Positions 1-9,700 of a DNA stretch of 26,248 nucleotides are shown here, in pieces. A program made the translations under genes and the position numbers. The stretch spans positions 1-26,248 of the forward strand of contig CBDVBD010000028.1 of assembly GCA_965372135.1 (NCBI GenBank), in the 5' to 3' direction. Each line of letters opens with the position of its first letter. The first letter of the stretch is position 1. The notes beneath the pieces were generated by a model, which made no database searches, had not been told where the DNA came from, and saw nothing but the letters and a program-made list of their open reading frames with translations. Source of the DNA: CBDVBD01 sp965372135 (GTDB lineage Bacteria; Electryoneota; RPQS01; CBDVBD01).

Positions 1-151
1 GGTGATTGACGTGGGGCTGTATTCAGGGGTGCCGGGGGCGGTGAAGAATGCCGAGGATGTGTATTTGCTGGAGTTGATGAGCATGCAGGATGCACATGAG
101 GGAATCAAGGCGTTTTTGGAAAAACGACCGCCGAAATGGCAGGATGAGTAA
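1..151 (+). CDS. Enoyl-CoA hydratase/isomerase family protein, C-terminal fragment
   Basis: The frame starting at base 2 is open from the window edge to a TAA at 149-151 and encodes the last 49 residues of a protein. It ends in the motif EGIKAFLEKRPPKW, which is the typical tail of crotonase-fold enoyl-CoA hydratases (consensus EGxxAFLEKRxPxF). Family members hydrate trans-2-enoyl-CoA, usually in fatty-acid beta-oxidation or related acyl-CoA pathways, in the cytoplasm. The catalytic glutamates and the oxyanion-hole residues lie upstream of the window, so the exact substrate cannot be judged. The next gene starts about 70 bases later on the same strand; its product is secreted and functionally unrelated. 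Confidence 0.8.
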   Translation, partial: VIDVGLYSGVPGAVKNAEDVYLLELMSMQDAHEGIKAFLEKRPPKWQDE

Positions 152-221
152 TTAGCGGTTGATTATTTCCAATTCGACATTGAAGACTGATTGGTTTTGG
201 TTGTTTGTGTAGGATTTGATG

Positions 222-2291
222 ATGGAAAATAAACATGTTATTTCATCCAAGCGCACGCTACTCGTTATTTTGGTGTTAGTCGTGCTTTGTCCCGCTGTGT
301 TCGCGGTGCAGAATGTGACGATTACGCCCAGTGCGGTTCCGTTTGGAGACGATATCACGCTGTCCTTTGAGTTTGATCCTGGGTATCAAGTGGCTGATTG
401 TTGGATATATTTGGATATAAACCAGTCGGGAACTGTGGATCCTTCAGATCCGATGTTCCTAAGGGAACGGTTTGAAGATAACGACGGATGGGACGAGAAC
501 CCCGCATCCGGACATTATACACGAGTGTTCAGCCATCAGGAATTTTTTGCAATACCGATGCAGTATGTGGTACTTGTAGAGGATGATGGCTCATCGGACA
601 CTGGAACGTTTACCATTAATCCGGTGTCGTCCGGTACGTCGTTGTCCGGAACGGTAACGCAGCCTGCCAATACAGAAAATCTGGTGGCGTTTTTTGCCAT
701 CATGGAAGGCGGCGGTGAACCGCAGAATTTTTTCATTGGATTGACGAATTCCAATGGCGGCTACACCGTGAGTATCCCTGATTCCTTCGCTGGATGGGCT
801 GGAATTTTCTTTGTGGGTGATCTAGCTGATTTGATTCCAGACTGGCAGATGTCAGAGATGGAAATGCTGTCGGTGCAGGGGCATATGACCGGATATGATG
901 TTGAGATGCGACCGGTGAATGCATGGATATACGGCAGAGCTCGCGACGATGGAGGTTTCGATTTAGATGATGGTTATGTGGTTAATGCGGAGATGGATGG
1001 ACCCGGTGAAACCGGGGCGGCGCAGGATGGATGGTATCATATCGGAGTGTCGGAAGGTGGATGGGAGATAGGTGGCGATGACCAACAACTGCGGTATGAT
1101 TACCTTTCGCCATACGATGATGTGGAGTTGGATCCAGGGGATTCGGTGAGAGTGGATTTGGTGTTCTATCAAGCGAATAGTACGATTACCGGGAGGGTGT
1201 ATTTGGACGGATCGCCGTATTCAAGGATGGCGGTGGACGGGAGTGCTCCTGAGGGTGACACCTATTCACTAAGTGATCTCAATGGGGAATACAGTCTGTG
1301 GGTGTCGAATCTGATTGCAGGATATGACGTGTCCGTGGATCGAAGCTTGATTCCTGTGGGATATTATGTGGTTGAGGAATATCAGGGGGTGGCGTCCGGC
1401 GCTACCGGGATTGATTTTCATTTGGTGTTGATTCCTGGAGGTATTTCCGGGCAATTGACGGTGGAAGCGGGTGATCCGATTCCTGATTATACCGAATTTA
1501 TGGCTTGGGCGGAAGAATGGGGAGGGGGACAGGGTTACAGCGCACAAGTGGAGACGGATGGTTCCTATGAAATACGAATTCCGGAGGGTGTGTACGAGCT
1601 TCGATTAGGGCAGCCCTACCCGCCTCCATTTAGTGACCTGACGTATTTATGGACACCACCTGGTTATGATAGCGTGGTAGTGGGTAATACAGTGACACCG
1701 GGGTATGATTATGAGTTGAATTATGCTCATGCGCGGTTGACCGGGGAGCTGATTGGGCTTGCTCAAGTTGACGAACTTATGGTTATCGGTTTTGTCGGTG
1801 ATCAAGAGCCAGTGTATATTAGTGTGGCGATGGTGGAGGAGGATTTCAGCTATGAGATGGGGCTCTGTGATGGGCGGTGGAATTTGATTCCGCCCGAGGT
1901 GGAAGGATATACTGTGGATCCACCAGGATATACGTTCGATGTCTCCGAAGGTGATACTCTGTTTACGGGATACGATTTCACCTATACCTCATTGACAGTC
2001 CAGCCAAGTCAAACCGACCCGGTCGCTTCCGATTTCCAAATTGGTGCCTGTTACCCGAATCCGTTTAATTCGACGGTGGTGGTAACGTATAAGATTCCAA
2101 CGCAGGGTATAGTGATGCTGAATGCGTATAATGTTCTGGGGCAGAAAGTGGCGGAGGTGTTCAGGGGTCTGGTGCCCAGCGGAGTGCATCGCATTACCTG
2201 GGAACCGGAAGATTTAGCGACCGGGATCTATTTCCTGGAGCTGAATTGGCAGGGGGAAGTGCAGATGGCGAAGGTAATGTACCATAAGTAG
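222..2291 (+). CDS. Secreted multi-Ig-like repeat protein with C-terminal T9SS/FlgD-like sorting domain
   Basis: The product has 689 residues. Residues 1-28 form a signal peptide (a basic start, then a hydrophobic run ending CPAVFA). After it come about five beta-rich repeats of 70-90 residues resembling carboxypeptidase-regulatory (CarboxypepD_reg) Ig-like modules, each carrying a DLNGEYSL- or ETDGSYEI-type strand. From about residue 604 the protein has the sorting domain seen in FCB secreted proteins, with the YPNPFNS, YNVLGQKVAEV and ATGIYFLEL motifs and a basic end. No catalytic motif is visible, so an adhesive, structural or surface role is an inference. Start choice: TTG 216, ATG 219 and ATG 222 are in frame; AGGA at 211-214 lies 7 bases before ATG 222. 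It converges on the M14 peptidase gene, with a shared terminator between them. Confidence 0.8.
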   Translation: MENKHVISSKRTLLVILVLVVLCPAVFAVQNVTITPSAVPFGDDITLSFEFDPGYQVADCWIYLDINQSGTVDPSDPMFLRERFEDNDGWDENPASGHYTRVFSHQEFFAIPMQYVVLVEDDGSSDTGTFTINPVSSGTSLSGTVTQPANTENLVAFFAIMEGGGEPQNFFIGLTNSNGGYTVSIPDSFAGWAGIFFVGDLADLIPDWQMSEMEMLSVQGHMTGYDVEMRPVNAWIYGRARDDGGFDLDDGYVVNAEMDGPGETGAAQDGWYHIGVSEGGWEIGGDDQQLRYDYLSPYDDVELDPGDSVRVDLVFYQANSTITGRVYLDGSPYSRMAVDGSAPEGDTYSLSDLNGEYSLWVSNLIAGYDVSVDRSLIPVGYYVVEEYQGVASGATGIDFHLVLIPGGISGQLTVEAGDPIPDYTEFMAWAEEWGGGQGYSAQVETDGSYEIRIPEGVYELRLGQPYPPPFSDLTYLWTPPGYDSVVVGNTVTPGYDYELNYAHARLTGELIGLAQVDELMVIGFVGDQEPVYISVAMVEEDFSYEMGLCDGRWNLIPPEVEGYTVDPPGYTFDVSEGDTLFTGYDFTYTSLTVQPSQTDPVASDFQIGACYPNPFNSTVVVTYKIPTQGIVMLNAYNVLGQKVAEVFRGLVPSGVHRITWEPEDLATGIYFLELNWQGEVQMAKVMYHK

Positions 2292-2442
2292 TTAGAAAGT
2301 TAACAAGTTGGCAAGTTGACTAACCGGTAAGGATTAGTTATTTGTTACCGCTGACAGCGGAAAGTAATTTCTGATAGTAACCGGATAAACGACATTCCAT
2401 CGGTTCAAGATTGCAATGATGATTTGGAGACCCCTCCCTTAC

Positions 2443-2489
2443 TCCCCCCCTGCAATCCGCCGGCAGGCGGACAAGTAGCAGAGGGGGAT
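2443..2489. repeat. Dispersed hairpin repeat, copy 1 (inverted relative to copy 2 at 21243-21297)
   Basis: The core at 2450-2478 matches the reverse complement of 21251-21279 at 26 of 29 positions, and all three differences are transitions. The core folds as TCCGCC, a four-base loop, GGCGGA. It is flanked by a C-run on the left and a G-run on the right that could extend the stem. It directly precedes the terminator at 2493, in the space between two convergent genes. It looks like a small non-coding repeat of the REP or MITE kind; no transposase is nearby. Confidence 0.6.
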
Positions 2490-2492
2490 TTT

Positions 2493-2529
2493 ATAGAAAG
2501 CCCGGGCAGTTGATGTCCGGGCTTTCTAT
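2493..2529. terminator. Bidirectional rho-independent terminator between convergent genes
   Basis: A perfect 13-bp stem (ATAGAAAGCCCGG at 2493-2505 pairing with 2517-2529) encloses an 11-base loop. The outer part of the stem is A-rich on one side and T-rich on the other, so it can act on both strands. It sits between the stop codons at 2291 (+) and 2557 (-). Confidence 0.8.
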
Positions 2530-2556
2530 TTATGCTGTGATGGTTTACTGGTCTCG

Positions 2557-4923
2557 TTAGTTTGTGTATGAAGTTACGTAGTAGAAATTAATTGTGCGAT
2601 CCAGGGCGTCAATGTCGATATAATTTGTGCTTGTTCCCTGCCAGATTTGGATGAAGGTTCCATCGGGGGTTAAGCTCCGGTATACGCGGTAGCCGTCGGG
2701 GGATCCCCCTCCGGTCCAGGTCAGGATGATGTTGTTACCCGCTCGGGTGATGACGAAATTGGTGACCGGAACCACAGAAACCGGCAGCACACCCCAGAGG
2801 GACACGTCATCCACGTACCAACCTTCGTCAGCGGCGGAATTATCAGAGCCGAAACGGAAACGGATTTGCAGGGAATCGCCGGTCAGGCTTCCCAAGTCGA
2901 ATGCGGCTTCCTGCCAGTTGAAATTGCCTGCATAACAAGGGATTCCGGCAAAAGGTCCGGAATATGGGCTGCCACCTCCTGAGGTGGTACGCGTGGTTTT
3001 TGGATAATCCCCATCAGGTTCGATCAGTGCCCAGGCGCCGCCATCCACCGATACTTCCACAATGCCGGCATCATAAGCGGAATCGGGATAGGCGCCCGAG
3101 ATTTCCGATTCCATCCAGTGCCAGAATTTTAACTGGGCATGATTCTGCAAGGGTAAGACCGGAGATACCAATCTTGCGTCCATGTGATTTGTGTAATCGC
3201 CAGAACCGGTGTCACCGCATTTCCAACTGTGAGTTGGAGACTGGCTGCGGGCAGTGGACAGGTGCCACTCGTCATTCCAACCGGAAGCAGCATGATGAGT
3301 CCAGCCCAAGGCGCCGGTTTCGAAATCGATGCTATAGTATTCTTCCCGCTGACCTACAATCACCGAGAAATCCAGGGAAGTACTATACCCTGTTGCGGTG
3401 GAAACCTGTAGCTGGAATTGGATTTCATGTAAGATCGGACAACTGGAATCTACGGTAAACTGAAATGGAGTTTGGCTGGTACCTTCCTGGTTAGGACCCA
3501 TATTATCGAATGATGCTATGGTGACACCAATGGAGACATAGGGATCGGATTCAGTCAAGATTCCCGTGATTCCGGTGGTGGTATGCATACCAAAGTTTTT
3601 CAGTGTAACGTCCATGTTAATGGTTTCACCGGGATCGGGAATTCCGTTTCCATTGCCTCCGGCATCGTCAATGATGTTGCTAACGTAGCGCAAATCGGTG
3701 GAATCGGGACAATATAGATGTGCCATGTCCAACAACTGCAGTTTTGCTAAGTAGTTTTCGTGACATAGAGGTTGTATACTACTTGCGGGTGGCCAGAACC
3801 CCTCATAGGAACTGCCGATTTCTGTACTTACCGCAAAACTTTTCACCTTGGTGGTCTGTTCCCCATAGTACCAATCAAAGGAACACCCGTTGACTTCATA
3901 GTTGATCGTTTGGTAACAAGTTCCATATGGATAACCGGTTTGGCTAGCCATAGCTGCACCGATCTCCATAAATTCCAGCGAGTCAGGTGTCAATCCGAAA
4001 TCTAAGGGTCCCCAAGGGTACATATGGACATTGCTGTAGGCGTGGTTGTCAACAATTATGCAGAATTGGCGGGAAATGCAGAAATCTCTTAACACTTGCG
4101 TCTCGGGTTCAGAGAATGGAAATGGACCTCGATAACAGATGTCGCTTGGGTTTGGATCGGAACCTATATTGTTATAACCCCAGTAAAAGTCGAAGTTTCT
4201 GTTTAAATCAATCCCGAAGCTACCGTCGCCATTGTCACGACGATTTTTTCGCCACATGCCACCGCCACTTGGTGCCGTGATTTCATTGTAAACTAAACCA
4301 TCAGGATTAGCAACCGGGACTATGAATAATTCATTAGAGTCAATGAGGCGAGTTATCATGGTATCAACACCGTAATTTTCGGTGAGGCGTTCCATAGTGT
4401 AAATGAGCATGGTGTAAGTGATGACTTCCCGGGCATGAATGGTGCCATGCCAAAATAACTCTGGTTCTTCTTCGTCGATGTTTGGGTTGTCGGATAATTT
4501 GATTGCCCAGATATCCCTACCTTCCAAGGACTGCCCGATGGAAAACTTTTCAGTGGTAATATTGGGGTAATTGGCATGAATCGTATCCAAAGCTGCGACA
4601 ATTTCATCAAACGTCATATAATCGCCCATGGGTCTTGCACCAAGACGATCGGCATAGTACTGCTGCATGTGATGGATAATTTCCTCCACTCGGTAGCCCA
4701 ACCGCACCAGCATTTCCATCTCTTCGTCTGTTACGATAACCTGTAACCATCCGTCGGGAGTTGGGGGACCGGGGATATCCAAGTTCATTTCATGCAGGCT
4801 TTCCAAAGTACCTGGGGTGGAAATATTGACTTGCACCAAATGTACCGGTGTTTGGGTTTGACTATAAACGGTTCCCGCAATCAGCAAGATTGCAATTCCT
4901 GTGATCCAGATCAGTTGCTTCAT
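2557..4923 (-). CDS. Secreted M14-family zinc carboxypeptidase with MAM-like and FN3 C-terminal modules
   Basis: The product has 788 residues. A signal peptide ends near VYSQ at residue 21. Residues 25-100 look like a propeptide. The M14 catalytic domain spans about 100-400. Zinc ligands are H163 and E166 (HAREV) and H294 (DNHAYS); substrate-binding N241 and R242 lie in DLNRNFD; the catalytic glutamate is E368 in STEIG. All key residues are intact, so it should remove C-terminal residues from peptides outside the cell. Then follow a DDAGGNGNG-type beta domain (from about 418), a MAM-like module of about 180 residues (530-712) also found in the C25 peptidase at 16213, and an FN3 domain (719-788) that ends the protein. 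Unlike three neighbouring secreted proteins it has no T9SS-type sorting tail. An AGAGAGG-like ribosome site precedes ATG 4923. Confidence in the peptidase call is high; the export route is uncertain. Confidence 0.93.
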   Translation of the reverse strand: MKQLIWITGIAILLIAGTVYSQTQTPVHLVQVNISTPGTLESLHEMNLDIPGPPTPDGWLQVIVTDEEMEMLVRLGYRVEEIIHHMQQYYADRLGARPMGDYMTFDEIVAALDTIHANYPNITTEKFSIGQSLEGRDIWAIKLSDNPNIDEEEPELFWHGTIHAREVITYTMLIYTMERLTENYGVDTMITRLIDSNELFIVPVANPDGLVYNEITAPSGGGMWRKNRRDNGDGSFGIDLNRNFDFYWGYNNIGSDPNPSDICYRGPFPFSEPETQVLRDFCISRQFCIIVDNHAYSNVHMYPWGPLDFGLTPDSLEFMEIGAAMASQTGYPYGTCYQTINYEVNGCSFDWYYGEQTTKVKSFAVSTEIGSSYEGFWPPASSIQPLCHENYLAKLQLLDMAHLYCPDSTDLRYVSNIIDDAGGNGNGIPDPGETINMDVTLKNFGMHTTTGITGILTESDPYVSIGVTIASFDNMGPNQEGTSQTPFQFTVDSSCPILHEIQFQLQVSTATGYSTSLDFSVIVGQREEYYSIDFETGALGWTHHAASGWNDEWHLSTARSQSPTHSWKCGDTGSGDYTNHMDARLVSPVLPLQNHAQLKFWHWMESEISGAYPDSAYDAGIVEVSVDGGAWALIEPDGDYPKTTRTTSGGGSPYSGPFAGIPCYAGNFNWQEAAFDLGSLTGDSLQIRFRFGSDNSAADEGWYVDDVSLWGVLPVSVVPVTNFVITRAGNNIILTWTGGGSPDGYRVYRSLTPDGTFIQIWQGTSTNYIDIDALDRTINFYYVTSYTN

Positions 4924-5310
4924 GGGAGCCCTCTCTAAGTTAGATTCAGAACTAAATTATCTCGGCTTGCCTCTATACCCGTAAAATGGAATCCGATTTC
5001 CAGGATTTCACAATAGGTGGAAACCACTAAGCTACAATATAGTAAATATTCTTTACTTTCTCAACAACAAAATGACCGGAATCCATTTTTTCGCGGAAGC
5101 AAATGCGGATAACGATTGTGAAAAGAATTACAAAAAGTGCTTGACTTTAAGGAAAATTTTTTAGAAATTGACTGTCCATAACTTGTGAAAACGTAATGGA
5201 TGGGCAGGTTTTTTCTATGTCCTGAAAACGGAATAGGATAGTGAATTTCAGGTCTCTACTCACCCGATGAATGCGGTTTCCTTGGAAATTATAATGAAAG
5301 AGGCTTAAAG
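4924..5310. other. Divergent intergenic region between the M14 peptidase and malic enzyme genes
   Basis: These 387 bases hold the leaders of two divergent genes. The leftward promoter is clear (5036-5064). For the malic enzyme I see TTGACT at 5141-5146 and again at 5168-5173, but no convincing -10 box at 17 bp from either, so its promoter is not assigned. A ribosome site, AAAGAGG, lies about 8 bases before ATG 5311. No small gene is apparent. Confidence 0.6.
5036..5064 (-). promoter_or_regulatory. Sigma70-like promoter of the M14 peptidase gene
   Basis: On the minus strand, TTGAGA (5059-5064) and TATATT (5036-5041) are separated by exactly 17 bp. The leader from the -10 box to the ATG at 4923 is 112 bases. 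Confidence 0.65.
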
Positions 5311-6654
5311 ATGGCTGAGGAAAACACAACAAACAAAAAGTTGCTGGAGAAGGCGTACAAACCCGCTCAGGATGCGATGAGGCTACATCCTTTTTATCGT
5401 GGTAAGATTGAAGTGGTCCCCAAGTGCCGCATTCGCGATGTGGATGATTTCGCAATCTGGTATACCCCGGGTGTAGCGGAACCTTGTAAGGATATTAACG
5501 CACATCCGGAAAAGGTAATGGAGCACACCAACAAGTGGAACATGGTGGCGGTGGTGTCTGATGGAACTCGTGTGTTAGGCTTGGGGAATATCGGGCCGGA
5601 AGCGGCGATGCCGGTGATGGAAGGTAAGGCGATCCTGTTCAAGTACTTAGGTGGCGTGGATGCATTTCCTATTTGTCTGGACACCAAAGATGCGGACGAG
5701 ATTATCAGGACGGTGAAGCTGTTGCAGCCGACGTTTGCCGGTATCAACCTCGAGGATATCGAGAAGCCGAAGTGTTTTCGTATTTTGGATACATTGCGGA
5801 AAGAAGCTCGGATTCCGGTGTGGCATGATGACCAGCAAGGTACAGCGGCGGTAACTGTGGCGGGGCTAATCAATGCATTGAAGGTGGTCAACAAGAAGAT
5901 GCACGATGTCAGCATCGTAATGTTGGGCGCCGGTGCATCCAATGTGGCGATTGCGCGGTTGTTGATGTCAGCGGGAGTTGATGGGGAAAAGATAGTGATG
6001 TTTGATTCCAAAGGACCTTTGCACAAGGGACGGACGGATTTAATAGACAAAGAACCTACCAAATGGAGATTGTGTCAAGTAACGAATGCACAAAATATCA
6101 CCGGCGACCTTGATGATGCGTTGGAAAATGCTGAGGTATTTATCGCATTATCCAGATCCGGTCCCGATGTGGTCAAAAAGGAAAGTATCGCCAAGATGGC
6201 GAAAGATGCGATTGTGTTTGCCTGCGCTAATCCTATTCCGGAAATTTGGCCCTGGGATGCCAAGGCTGCCGGCGCCAGGATTGTAGCTACCGGCAGGTCG
6301 GATTTCCCCAACCAGGTCAATAATTCCTTGGGATTTCCGGGGATTTTCCGTGGGACATTGGATGTGATGGCGACCACGATTACCGATGAGATGTGCATCG
6401 CAGCGGCTCAAGAGCTTGCCAAATGCGCTGAGGATAAGGGTATCCATGAAGGATATCTCCTTCCCACCATGGATGAATGGGAAATCTTTGTTCGTGAGGC
6501 GGTAGCGGTGGGAATGAAGGCAATCGAACAAGGTGTCGCTCGTCATGAATTGACTCGAGAACAGTTGTACGAGAAAGCTGAAACTATTATCAAGAGATCC
6601 CATAACCAGGTAAAAATGCTGATGAAGGAGGGATTTATTCCCCCTTCTGAATAA
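5311..6654 (+). CDS. NAD(P)-dependent malic enzyme, short prokaryotic type
   Basis: A 447-residue cytoplasmic enzyme that should decarboxylate malate to pyruvate with reduction of NAD(P). The N-terminal malic domain has the catalytic tyrosine in YTPGVAEPC (Y51), the general-base lysine in MEGKAILFK (K106) and metal ligands E148-D149 in NLEDI and D173/D174 in WHDDQQGTA. The NAD-binding domain begins near 200 with LGAGASNVAIAR, followed by SRSGPD, ANPIPE and NQVNNSLGFPGIFRG (334-348). The length fits the short family; there is no phosphotransacetylase-like extension as in long MaeB proteins. Cofactor preference (NAD or NADP) cannot be read with confidence. It is monocistronic and ends at a strong terminator shared with the convergent efflux operon. 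Confidence 0.95.
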   Translation: MAEENTTNKKLLEKAYKPAQDAMRLHPFYRGKIEVVPKCRIRDVDDFAIWYTPGVAEPCKDINAHPEKVMEHTNKWNMVAVVSDGTRVLGLGNIGPEAAMPVMEGKAILFKYLGGVDAFPICLDTKDADEIIRTVKLLQPTFAGINLEDIEKPKCFRILDTLRKEARIPVWHDDQQGTAAVTVAGLINALKVVNKKMHDVSIVMLGAGASNVAIARLLMSAGVDGEKIVMFDSKGPLHKGRTDLIDKEPTKWRLCQVTNAQNITGDLDDALENAEVFIALSRSGPDVVKKESIAKMAKDAIVFACANPIPEIWPWDAKAAGARIVATGRSDFPNQVNNSLGFPGIFRGTLDVMATTITDEMCIAAAQELAKCAEDKGIHEGYLLPTMDEWEIFVREAVAVGMKAIEQGVARHELTREQLYEKAETIIKRSHNQVKMLMKEGFIPPSE

Positions 6655-6676
6655 TACACAACTTGATGACTATAAC

Positions 6677-6714
6677 AAAACCCCTGTGCCGTGAGGATCG
6701 GCACAGGGGTTTTT
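6677..6714. terminator. Bidirectional rho-independent terminator
   Basis: A perfect 15-bp stem (6677-6691 with 6699-6713) and a 7-base loop lie between the convergent malic enzyme and RND permease genes. The left arm starts AAAA and the right arm ends in a run of five T, so both directions are served. Confidence 0.9.
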
Positions 6715-6732
6715 CGTTATTTATTCTAATGA

Positions 6733-9700
6733 TTAATATGTGATCATATCGTCATCGGTAGGCATGGAAAGTTTTTCGTTTTCCAGGACGATGCCTTTCC
6801 TTTTAGCGTTGAACCGACGCCAGATGCCTCCGATGTCGTCAACAATGATCGAAAAGATGGTGGGAAGGATCAGTAATGTTAGGAACGTAGCGGCGCCCAA
6901 ACCCCAGGCGATAGTATTGGCTAAAGGCGCCCAGACTTCGGATTTACCACCCAATCCGATTGCCATAGGCAGGACGCCGAAGATTGTAGTGATCGATGTC
7001 AGCAGTATTGGTCGCAGGCGCAGTTGTCCGGCTTGGATTATGGATTTCCACCGTCCCACGCCTTTACGCCGGGCGTTGTTGATGAAAGTAATCATTACGA
7101 TGGCATCGTTTACCACGATGCCCCCCAGAGCCACAATAGCGTACATGGTGGTAATGGAGAATGGGTCTCCAGATATCAGTAAGCCGATAACTGCTCCGAT
7201 AAAAGCAAACGGAATAGTGCAGAGGATTACCAACGGCTGGATAAAGGATCGGAACTGCCCGCCAAGGATGACGTAGATCAGGAATATGCCGATGGCGAAC
7301 AGTTGCAGGATACCGGCGAACGCTTCTTCCCACTCCTCGAAGGCACCAGTGTAGTCCAGACTGATTCCGGGATAGGTGGTAGCGATGCTTGCGAACCGGC
7401 TGTCCACCTGGTTTTTCACCTTCAGGAAATCGGTTTTTGATTTATCAATACCGGCGGTAACACTAATGGCGCGTTCGCGTTTGAATCGTTGAATAGAGCC
7501 GATTCCCTTGGCTTGTTCCACTTTGCATACCGCGGAAAAGGGGATAAGTGACCCGGTGGATGACACGATGTACAACCGTTCCAGATCTTCGATGGTGCCG
7601 CGACGGTTTTCGGGGTAGCGTACTAATACGTCCAGTTCCTCGTCACCCTCGCGCATGACGGTGGCAGGTGTGCCGTCGAATGCAGTGCGGACGGCTAAGG
7701 ATACCGATTCCACGTCCAATCCATAGAAGGCAGTGCGCTGTGGGTCGACCACAACTCGCAGTTCCTCGGTACCAGGGTTGAAATTGTCACGGATATCTTG
7801 GACGCCGTCAATTGCCTGCAGTTCCTCTTTAATAATTTCCGACACTGCTTCCAGCTCGGAGAAGTATTTGCCCATGATTTTAATATCGACATCGTTTCCA
7901 ACCGGTGGTCCAGTGGGGACTTTGGAGAATTGGATAGATTTCACCCCGGGGATGGTTCCGACACGATTCCTTAGGGCGTCGATGATGTCATCGACGCCTC
8001 GATCCCGGTTATCACTTTCCACCAGGTCGATAATTACCATCCCCACGTTGGGCTGGAATAGTGTTTCCGTGTCGGTTTGCAGGAATCCCGGAGTTCCGAC
8101 TACGCTGTCCCATTCTTCTTTGGGCAGCTGCATGGCGATTTGTTCTACCTCAAGGATAGCTTCAGAAGTGGCATCGAGTTGAGTACCGGTAGGCATTCGG
8201 ACCCATATGAAAAAAGCCGGTACTTCTTCGTCGCGGAACATCTCCACACCGACACGCATGGTCAAGCCGATTCCGATTAATAGGACGATGGTGATGCCGA
8301 CCAACACTAAGTATCGGCGGCGCAGGAAGCGATGGAGTATTTTGGAATATACCTTGTTGACATGGCGTATCCAACCCACGCGTCCTATTACCCGACCGCT
8401 TTTATCGCTCCAATCAGCGATGTGCGCCGGCAGGATCACGAACGCTTCGAATAGAGATGCGACTAAAACCATTGTGACGACGATGGGGACGATGCGCATG
8501 AATTTCCCCATCACACCGGTCATAAGCATCAGCGGTAGGAAGGCAGCGATGGTGGTTAGAGTTGAACTCAAGACGGGCGCCATTACCTCTTCGCCGCCTT
8601 TAATGGCAGCTTCCTTGGGTTTTAACCCTTGCTGCATGTAACGGTAGGAATTCTCCAGTACGATGATGGCATCGTCCACCACCACCCCCAACACTAAGAC
8701 CAGTCCGAAAAGGGCGTTGCCGTTTAAGGTTTCCCCCATAAATTGCATCATGATAAAGGCTGCCATGAAGGTGACCGGAATGCCCAGAGTTGCAAACACC
8801 GCGTTGCGCCATCCCAAGAAGATGATTAGGATAATCAACACCATCATCAACCCAAACATCCCGTTGTTGACCAATTTATTCAGTATGTCCTTGATATAGA
8901 TGGAGTTATCGTTGGTTATTACGATGCGGGCTGACGGGGGGAGTTCCTGTTCGAATTCCCGGCAGATTTGTTTGATTTCTTTGATGATCTTCAGGGAATT
9001 TCCATTTTCGGTTTTGGTAATGGATAGGGAGATGTTGGGTTTGCCGTCTAAGCGGGAATAGGTTTCGGGGTCTTCGTAGGTATCCTTGACTTCAGCGATG
9101 TCGCCTATGGTAAGTGCTCGACCATTCGGAGTACTTCGCACCACTATTTCTTCGATCTCATCGATGCTGTTTAGTTCACTCAGGGTGCGGATGATGTATT
9201 CTTCCCGACCTGACTTTAGTTTGCCACCCGGTATGTTATACCGATGCATGGCAAGTGCACCGATCACCTGGGCAACGGGAATGTTATACCCGTAAAGCTG
9301 ATCGGGGTTGACTTCCACCCAGATTTCCCGGTCGCGGGTGCCAGCCATGGAAATAGAGGAGATGTGTCGTACGTTGGAGATACGGTCTTTGAGGTCTTCA
9401 GCCAGGTCGGTCAGTTGTCTTTCCGGAAGGTCGGCGGCAAGATTGACGGTGATAACGGGTATGAAATCGTCGGTGGTTAATTCTTGTACGATTGGATCTT
9501 CGGCATCTTCAGGGAGGTCGGTAACTTTATCAACGTTGTCTTTCAAATCTTGCAGACAGCGTTGGTATTTGGCATCGGATAGATCGTAGAATTTAGCCGC
9601 GATGTAGGCTATCCCTTCCGCAGAACCGGACCAAAGGAAATCGATGCCTTCCACGTCGGCAATTTCGTCTTCGATGGGAACGGTGATCAGCTTTTCTATG

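Noticed and set aside
2964..3458. Long open frame on the plus strand inside the M14 peptidase gene
   Set aside because: It lies opposite a well-conserved enzyme domain, has no recognisable fold, is rich in R, P and H as antisense frames usually are, and has no ribosome site.
5394..6062. 222-codon open frame antisense to the malic enzyme
   Set aside because: It is a shadow of the conserved gene; the composition (S, T, I, P) reflects the complement of its codons and no domain is seen.
8207..8641. Plus-strand open frames within the RND permease gene, including this one and others between 6740 and 9880
   Set aside because: All are antisense to conserved permease sequence, with no start signals or family resemblance.
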